From the NCBI GenBank assembly GCA_963728165.1, contig CAVSIY010000003.1:22422-86421 (forward strand): DNA of 64,000 nt, given 5' to 3'. This DNA is from Hyphomicrobium_A sp963728165 (lineage in GTDB: Bacteria; Pseudomonadota; Alphaproteobacteria; Rhizobiales; Hyphomicrobiaceae). A program made the position numbers and the translations under genes. The notes below the pieces were generated by a model. It was not told where the DNA came from, ran no database searches, and saw only the letters and a list, made by a program, of their open reading frames with translations. Positions 58,219 to 64,000 of the stretch are shown here, piece by piece. Positions within the stretch are counted from its first letter, which is position 1. Every line of letters starts with the position of its first letter.

Positions 58219-58232
58219 CTGATTTAAGTCAA
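58219..58232 (-). promoter_or_regulatory. FNR/FixK-type site upstream of the DUF3141 gene
   Basis: Read on the minus strand, TTGACTTAAATCAG matches the TTGA-N6-TCAA core of FNR/FixK boxes except for the last base. If activated from -41.5, transcription would start near 58184, giving a leader of about 107 bases. It would link the gene to low oxygen. One site alone is weak evidence. Confidence 0.4.
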
Positions 58233-58336
58233 TTCAGATGGTTACCAAACTATTGTGCGGTGACGTGTTAGTCCCCAGCCGCATGCAGACGTTATCTTGG
58301 CGGCCCGGGAATCTTCAGTCGGCCTGTGGCAGCTAG

Positions 58337-59244
58337 TCAGCTCGACCGCTCATGGGAGAGCGCTTCACGCGCGCCATCGAGTTCCTTCTTTTTGGCGGCG
58401 TCGATCTTAGGGTAGTCGAGGTCCAGATTCTCCAGCGCCTCCACGACAGCCGCGGCGACGACGAGCCGAGTGAACCATTTGTTGTCGGCAGGCACAACGA
58501 ACCATGGCGCGTGCTTCGTCGCGGATGCCTGGATCGCCTCGTCGAACGCTCGCATGTAATCACTCCAGAATTCCCGCTCGCGCACATCGGAAGTCGAGAA
58601 CTTCCAATTCTTCTCCGGTTCATCAAGGCGCTGCATGAAGCGCTTCTTCTGTTCGTTGCGCGACACGTTGAGGAAGAACTTGAGAACCTTGGTTCCCTGT
58701 CGCGTGAGATAGTCCTCAAAATGCGCGATGTCGGCAAGCCGCTCGTCCCAGATGGCGTCACCACTAGGCGCGACGGCAATTTCTGCTGCTTCAGGATCTC
58801 AGGGTGCACACGCGCCACCAGAACTTCCTCGTAGTACGAGCGGTTGAAAATACCTATGCGCCCGCGCTCGGGCAGGCACTTTGCATACCGCCACATGAAG
58901 TCGTGGTCGAGCTCCTCTGACGAGGGCTGCTTGAACGAGAATACCTGGCATCCTTGAGGATTGACGCCAGACATGACGTGCTTGATCGTGCTGTCTTTTC
59001 CCGCCGCATCCATAGCCTGGAAAATGAGCAGGACAGACCAGCGGTCCTGGGCGAAGAGCTTGTCCTGCTGCTCTGCCAGCCATTCCGTACCGCGTTGTAG
59101 CAGTTCGCGCGCCTCATCCTTCTCGAGCACAAGGCCACACGTGTCACTCGGATCAAAATCCTTCAGCCGGAAGCTTTTGCCTTTTGTTATGCGGAAGGGG
59201 TCAATGTACCTTCGTATGCGATCGAGGATTTCTTTTTTGACCAT
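58337..59244 (-). pseudogene. ppk2: Polyphosphate kinase 2 family protein, one frameshift
   Basis: PPK2 enzymes move phosphate between polyphosphate and nucleotides. From the ATG at 59244 the frame shows LIFQAMDAAGKDSTIKHVMS (Walker A), GCQVFSFKQPSSEELDHDF and FNRSYYEEVLVARVHPEIL. Near 58770 the frame changes and continues as AIWDERLADIAHFEDYLTRQ, then KFFLNVSRNEQKKRFMQRLD, and ends at 58337. Together they give about 302 residues, a normal single-domain PPK2. One base too many explains the break. It is 134 bases downstream of the ABC permease gene, in the same direction. ADP or GDP specificity cannot be read from the sequence. Confidence 0.85.
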
Positions 59245-59378
59245 GGTGCCTCCCTTATCGACGTGCGATCTACGCTCGCGAGGGCCTGGGTTCCCTTTTC
59301 TGAGCCATCTGCAAAGCATGTGAAGTATGTTTTGTCGGCACTGGAAATGGCGAGTTCCCATTTCCCGGCACGAGACAT

Positions 59379-60588
59379 TCAACCGCCAAAAATGACGCGG
59401 CGGAAGCGATAGAGCGCGAAACCGAAATAGACTGCGCCGATGACCGTCATTTTCAGAAATCTCGGGCCAGACAATGGAAAAATCCGCACCCCGATAAAGC
59501 ACATCCTGAGCGAAAATCACGAAATGCGGCGTCGGGCTGATCACTTTCATCACGTACTGCAGCCAGACCGGCATGCTCTCCAATGGCGTCGTGCTGCCGG
59601 AAAGCAGCATCATGACCAGCAGCACCGGGATTGACAGCAGACCGAACTGGCCCATCGTGGATGCGACGGTACCGAGAGCAATTCCAAGCGCTGCGACCGT
59701 GAAGACATAAAAGCACGCCCCGCCCAGAAACAGCAGGGTCGATCCAGCGATCGGCACCTGCAGCCACCACTGAACCACAAACACCAGCGACAGTCCGGCC
59801 GCGGCCAGAATGACCATGCCGTTGGCCAGGATTTTCGCGAGCATGATCTCAACCGGAACCACGGGCATGACAAGAAGGTGCTCGACGGTGCCCTGCTCGC
59901 GCTCGCGGATGAGCGCCGCGCCAGTGAGAATGACGGTGATCATCGTGAGATTGCTGATGATCTGCATCACTGAGGTGAACCAACTCGACTTAAAATTCGG
60001 ATTGAACATTGCTCGCGTAACGATCTTGACCGGGACACCTAGCAATCCCTCGCGTCCGGTGATGAACTGCGTTACGTCGTTCATGATAACGTTCTCGATG
60101 TAAGTCATGCCATTGAAGGCCTGGGCAGACGCGGTCGCGTCAATATCAATTTGAACCGTGGGCTGCCGCCCGGCGAGAATATCCTCCTGAAACTTTGGTG
60201 GAATTTCAATGACGTAAAGGAAGCGTTGCGAATCCATCCCCGCGTCGATTTCCGCAGCTGAGATTTGCGTCACGGACCTGAAGGTCGGCGGCGTAAGGCC
60301 ATCCGCAATGCGGCGCGACAGGTCGGAATGGTCTTCGTCGACGATCGCAATAGACAGGTTGGTCGCTTCGGTCGAGGCGCCGGTGGCAGCGGCATAGATC
60401 GCAATCGTGAAAGCATACGCAACAAGCACCAGCATGATCGGGTCGGATCGGATGCTGCGCAGCTCCTTGATCATCAGCCGGTAGATGTTGGCCAGATGGA
60501 GCCGCACCGCAGCGGCCCGATTGCTTGCGGGTCGCGTTGGCTTTGTCGCCGGTTCTCGTGCATCAGTCGCCTGGCTCGCCAACGACAT
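59379..60588 (-). pseudogene. ABC-2 type permease (YhhJ-like), one frameshift near the end
   Basis: Second permease of an RbbA-type ABC system. The ATG at 60588 starts one base after the preceding stop. It has an N-terminal helix after IYRLMIKELRSIRSDPIML, a large periplasmic part and five C-terminal helices including TMITVILTGAALIREREQGT and HLLVMPVVPVEIMLAKI. Near 59458 one extra base shifts the frame after IVWPE; the corrected tail reads FLKMTVIGAVYFGFALYRFR and ends at 59379, about 403 residues. The loss affects only the last helix. Confidence 0.8.
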
Positions 60589-60589
60589 C

Positions 60590-63370
60590 TCAGGTCTCCT
60601 GCTTGTGCAGGAATGTATGAGCGGCAATGAAGAAGCCGACGGCAAAGGCTGCAAGGACGAGCGCATTTAACCAGAGATCAGAAAATCCGAGGCCCTTGGT
60701 GAAGGTGCCGACACTGATCGGCTGAAACCAGGCCGCAGGAAAACCGAGGCCGATCGCTCGTCCGGCGCCGGTGAGGGAGGACACGGGCACGAGTAGACCG
60801 GAAAAATTCACTACGGGGATAATGGAGAGAACCGTCGTGGCGAAGATGGCCGCCACCTGGGTCCGAGTGAAGGTCGAGACGAGTTGCCCAAATCCGCACG
60901 TTGAGAAAACGTAGAGCAAAGCCCCGAGCGCGAGGGCTGCGAAAGATCCTTTCACCGGCACATGGAAGACGAGATACGCCATCAGCACCATCAAGATGAA
61001 GGCCAGCATGCCAACGATGACATAGGGGAACTGCTTACCCAGGAGGAATTCGAGCTTGCTGATGGGTGTGGACCAAAAATTGGCGATCGAGCCCGTCTCC
61101 TTCTCGCGCACCACACCGATCGTCGCCATGACTGCCGGGATCAGAACCAGGATTATCACAACGACGCTCGGAACCATGGAGAAGACGCTCTTGAAAGCCG
61201 GGTTGTAGCGGAAGCGATTTTCTATATTGACGCCGCCAACGTAGACGTTGGATGCGGGATTGGGGCCAAGACGCTCGAGCGCGAGATCCTGCGCATAGAG
61301 CATCAAGCCGGTGACGTAGCCTTTCGTCGTCTCTCCGCGGAACGGCATGGCAGCATCGATCCAGAAGGCAACCTCGGGCGAACGCAGCTCTGCCAGATCG
61401 CGGCCGAAACCAGATGGTATTTCGACGGCGATGGCGAGCTCACCGCTCCGCATGCGTTGCTCCAGTTCGGCTGCGGAGCTGATCGGAGGGCGTTCGGTGA
61501 AATAACGGGAGCCCGAGAAACCGCGAGCAGCCTGCGGCTTGCCGGCGTATGGTCCTGGTCGAAGGCCGCATATTTCAGATTTTCGACATCGAACGTGATG
61601 CCATAGCCCATCGCAAACATCAGAACGACAGGACCGATAAAGGCGAACGACAGCCGTATGGGATCGCGCAGGACTCTATCGACTCGCGCCGGGCATAAGC
61701 CCAGAGGCGTCCGGGATCGAACCGCCTGGAAGCCTTCGACGGACCGACTTTGCCTTCTTGCGGGGCCGGTTTGGCACGGGCTTGGCCTGCCCCGCCTCCT
61801 CTGCAGCTTGCGGCGCGGCTTGAGCCTTCTTTCTTTCGCCGGTTGCAGACGCTTCCTCCAGGTAGGAAATGAAGGCGTCCTCCAGAGTAGCGCTGCCGTG
61901 CTCCTTGACCAGCTCCTTCGGGGCGCCGACCGCGAGCACCCGCCCCTGGTGCATCAGTGAGATGCGGTCGCAGCGTTCGGCCTCATTCATGAAATGGGTC
62001 GAGAGGAAGATCGTGACGCCGTCATCGCGGGAGAGGTCGATCAGGGTGCGCCAGAACTGATCGCGCGCGACCGGATCGACCCCCGACGTGGCTCGTCGAG
62101 AATGACAATCGCGGCCGGTGCAGCACGGCCACTGCAAGCTGCAGCCGCTGCTTAACACCGAGCGGCAGGCTTTCGGGCTTGGCATCGGCCACGTCCTTCA
62201 GATTGTAGCGTTCGAGCAGCTCCTTAATGCGAAATTTGATCTCGGTCGGGGCGAGATGGTAAAGGTGCGCATGTAGTTCGAGATTTGCCCGACGGTAAGC
62301 TCGCTGTAGAGCGAGAACGCCTGCGACATGTAGCCGACGTTTTGACGCGCCTGCATGTCGTCGGCGCTCATCGGCCTGCCGAACAATTTGACCGAGCCTT
62401 CGGTCACCGCCAGCAGACCCGTCATCATCTTCATGGTTGTCGTTTTTCCGCAGCCATTGGAGCCGAGAAACCCGAAGATCTCGCCGCGTCCTATGCGAAA
62501 GCTCACGTGGTCGACGGCGACGAAATCGCCAAAGCGGCGGTGAGCCCGTGCGCCTCGATCGCCGCCGTCTTGTCATCGCTCTCCGCGCGCGACCGCACGA
62601 TGACCTCTTGATGCTGCCCGCGCTTTTTGGTGGAAGCAGGGCAATGAAAGCATCGTCGAGCGTGCTCTTTTGTGCCCGGTCGAGGATCATTCGGAGCGCC
62701 ATGCGCGATGACCTTGCCGTCATCCATCGCGGCTAGCCAATCGAACCGGCTGGCCTCGTCCATGTACGCGGTCGCGACGATTACGCTCATCAGCGGGCGA
62801 CGCGCGCGGATCGAGTCGATCAGCTCCCAGAACTGTCGTCGCGAGAGCGGATCGACGCCGGTAGTGGGTTCATCGAGAATAAGGAGATCAGGATCGTGCA
62901 TCAGCGAGCAGCAGAGGCTCGCTTTTTGCTTCATGCCGCCCGACAGCTTGCCGCATGGTCGACTTGCAAAGGGATCGAGCCCGGTCGCCACCAGCAGCTC
63001 GTCGATGCACGCACGCCGCTCGGCTGCGCCCTGCCCGAACAGGCGGCCGAAAAAATCAATGTTGTCGAATACGCTAAGTGTCGGATACAGATTGCGGCCC
63101 AAGGCCTTGGGGCATGTAGGCGATACGCCCATAACTCGCCCGGCGATGGTGCTCGTCCGCCATGTTCCCATCGAGCACCGTGACCGTGCCGGTTTAAATC
63201 TTGCGCACCCCGGAAATGAGCGCGAGCAACGTGGACTTGCCGACCCCGTCAGGCCCGATCAGGCCTGCCATGCACTCGGCAGGAATCTCAAGCGTCAGAT
63301 CGTTGAGCGCGAACGTTTTGCCGTAGCGATGGGTTAGGTGCTCGACGCTCGCGACGGCCACATTGGTCAT
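60590..63370 (-). pseudogene. rbbA: RbbA-like ABC transporter: two ATPase domains fused to a permease, multiply disrupted
   Basis: Read through, this is one gene of about 927 codons with the RbbA layout. ATPase domain 1 has Walker A GPDGVGKST, signature KLSGGMKQK and LLILDEPTTGVDPLSRRQFW. Domain 2 has GSNGCGKTT and LPLGVKQRLQLAVAVLHRP, then SGVDPVARDQFW and LSTHFMNEAERCD. The C-terminal ABC-2 permease includes YGITFDVENLKYAAFDQDHT and GVVREKETGSIANFWSTPIS. The ATG at 63370 overlaps the HlyD stop. Breaks are an in-frame TAA near 63195 where a glutamine is expected, and about eight single-base shifts (for example near 63105, 62700, 62510 and 61455). Confidence 0.8.
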
Positions 63371-64000
63371 TGGGGAAGTTTCACTTCAAGCTCTTTAGGC
63401 CAGGGGATTTTGGGATTGGTGCGCACAAACCCAAGTCCGCGCACGCCCGTCTTGGCATCACGGATATAGAATTCTGAGGACTTAGGGGGTGGCTGGGACT
63501 TGCCCCCGGACATTTAGTTTTCCCGCTGTTGGCCGTCTGGCAGCATCTGCGACGTGACTGGGCCTCGGTACTGCGGAGCTGGATGGTATTTGGGGAGCAC
63601 GTTGTCGGACGCCGGTAGGGGCTGGTCGCGCCTCGTCGCCAATTCGCAGCTTGCCCGCCACATTCGCGGGCAAGTAGAGCGTCATGTAGACGTCGTTGAG
63701 ATCGAGGATGGTCAATACGCGCTGTCCTGCGGCGACCACCTCGCCCGCGCGCGCAAGCCGGTACTGTACTCCTCGCCCGCTCCGAGGGGAGATGAGCACC
63801 AGATCCGCGAGAATGGCTTGCAGCCGTTACCACGTCAGCTTGGTTTGCCTTGATCGCTGCCTCGGCCGCATCGCGCTGGGCATTGGCCGCTGTAAGCGAC
63901 GCCTCGGCGGATTCGAGTTTGTTGCGACGCTGATCAAATACTTGCTGCGTCAACCACCCTTCCCCCACCAGGGATTTTCCGCGCTCAAAATCCCGTTTGG
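63367..64000 (-). pseudogene. HlyD family secretion/adaptor protein (partial, frameshifted)
   Basis: Membrane-fusion subunit (YhiI-like) of the RbbA system; its 5' end lies beyond base 64000. The frame entering the window reads VGEGWLTQQVFDQRRNKLES and then the coiled-coil AEASLTAANAQRDAAEAAIK. After a shift near 63800 the lipoyl and barrel part follows: VQYRLARAGEVVAAGQRVLT and YMTLYLPANVAGKLRIGDEA. A second shift near 63500 leads to the tail GVRGLGFVRTNPKIPWPKEL, ending at 63367 in an ATGA overlap with rbbA. Confidence 0.8.

Noticed and set aside
56719..58227. 502-codon plus-strand frame opposite the DUF3141 gene
   Set aside because: It is a shadow of the minus-strand gene, with no ribosome binding site or recognisable domain.

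Overview
The window is GC-rich and reads as a chromosome segment of an alphaproteobacterium, most likely Rhizobiales/Hyphomicrobiales. The gene orders nuoG-N/birA/RNase J/mce and rpsB-tsf-pyrH-frr-uppS-cdsA-dxr-rseP-bamA-lpxD-fabZ-lpxA-lpxI-lpxB-gltA are typical of that group, and the S2 protein carries an extra C-terminal domain of the kind I recall from rhizobia. Genus cannot be decided from the sequence alone.

Layout. 1-8.0 kb: end of nuoG and complete nuoH-nuoN (complex I). 8.0-11.3 kb: birA, RNase J, methylmalonyl-CoA epimerase and a DUF1467 membrane protein, closely packed behind nuoN. 11.3-11.8 kb: non-coding stretch. 11.8-18.9 kb: proS, lolC/E, lolD and dnaE; dnaE is interrupted by one apparent extra base. 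19-20.5 kb: an L,D-transpeptidase-like protein and a convergent RMD1/DUF155 membrane protein. 20.6-36.4 kb: translation factors, isoprenoid and phospholipid synthesis, outer-membrane assembly (RseP, BamA) and lipid A synthesis (LpxD, FabZ, LpxA, LpxI, LpxB). 36.5-39.5 kb: gltA and gltX on the minus strand. 39.6-41.8 kb: comEC.

From about 41.8 kb the content becomes accessory: (a) a minus-strand sugar module of HAD beta-phosphoglucomutase, GH65 disaccharide phosphorylase and phosphoketolase; (b) a histidine phosphatase; (c) a TetR repressor divergent from an RND efflux pair, with three copies of one operator between them; (d) a patatin-like lipase; (e) a DUF3141 protein resembling PHA synthase; (f) a HlyD / RbbA-type double-ATPase ABC permease / second ABC permease operon followed by a PPK2 polyphosphate kinase. 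One possible common theme is energy and carbon handling under stress or low oxygen: phosphorolytic sugar use, acetyl-phosphate production, polyphosphate, PHA-like chemistry and an FNR/FixK-like site. That theme is inference.

The most unusual property is the density of reading-frame breaks after 41.8 kb. Phosphoketolase, GH65, the RND permease, RbbA, HlyD, the second ABC permease and PPK2 all read as near full-length family members cut by single-base indels, with two in-frame stops. Their neighbours (HAD, phosphatase, TetR, membrane-fusion protein, patatin, DUF3141) are intact. In the first 41.8 kb only dnaE is affected. Either this region has poor base accuracy or it is decaying.
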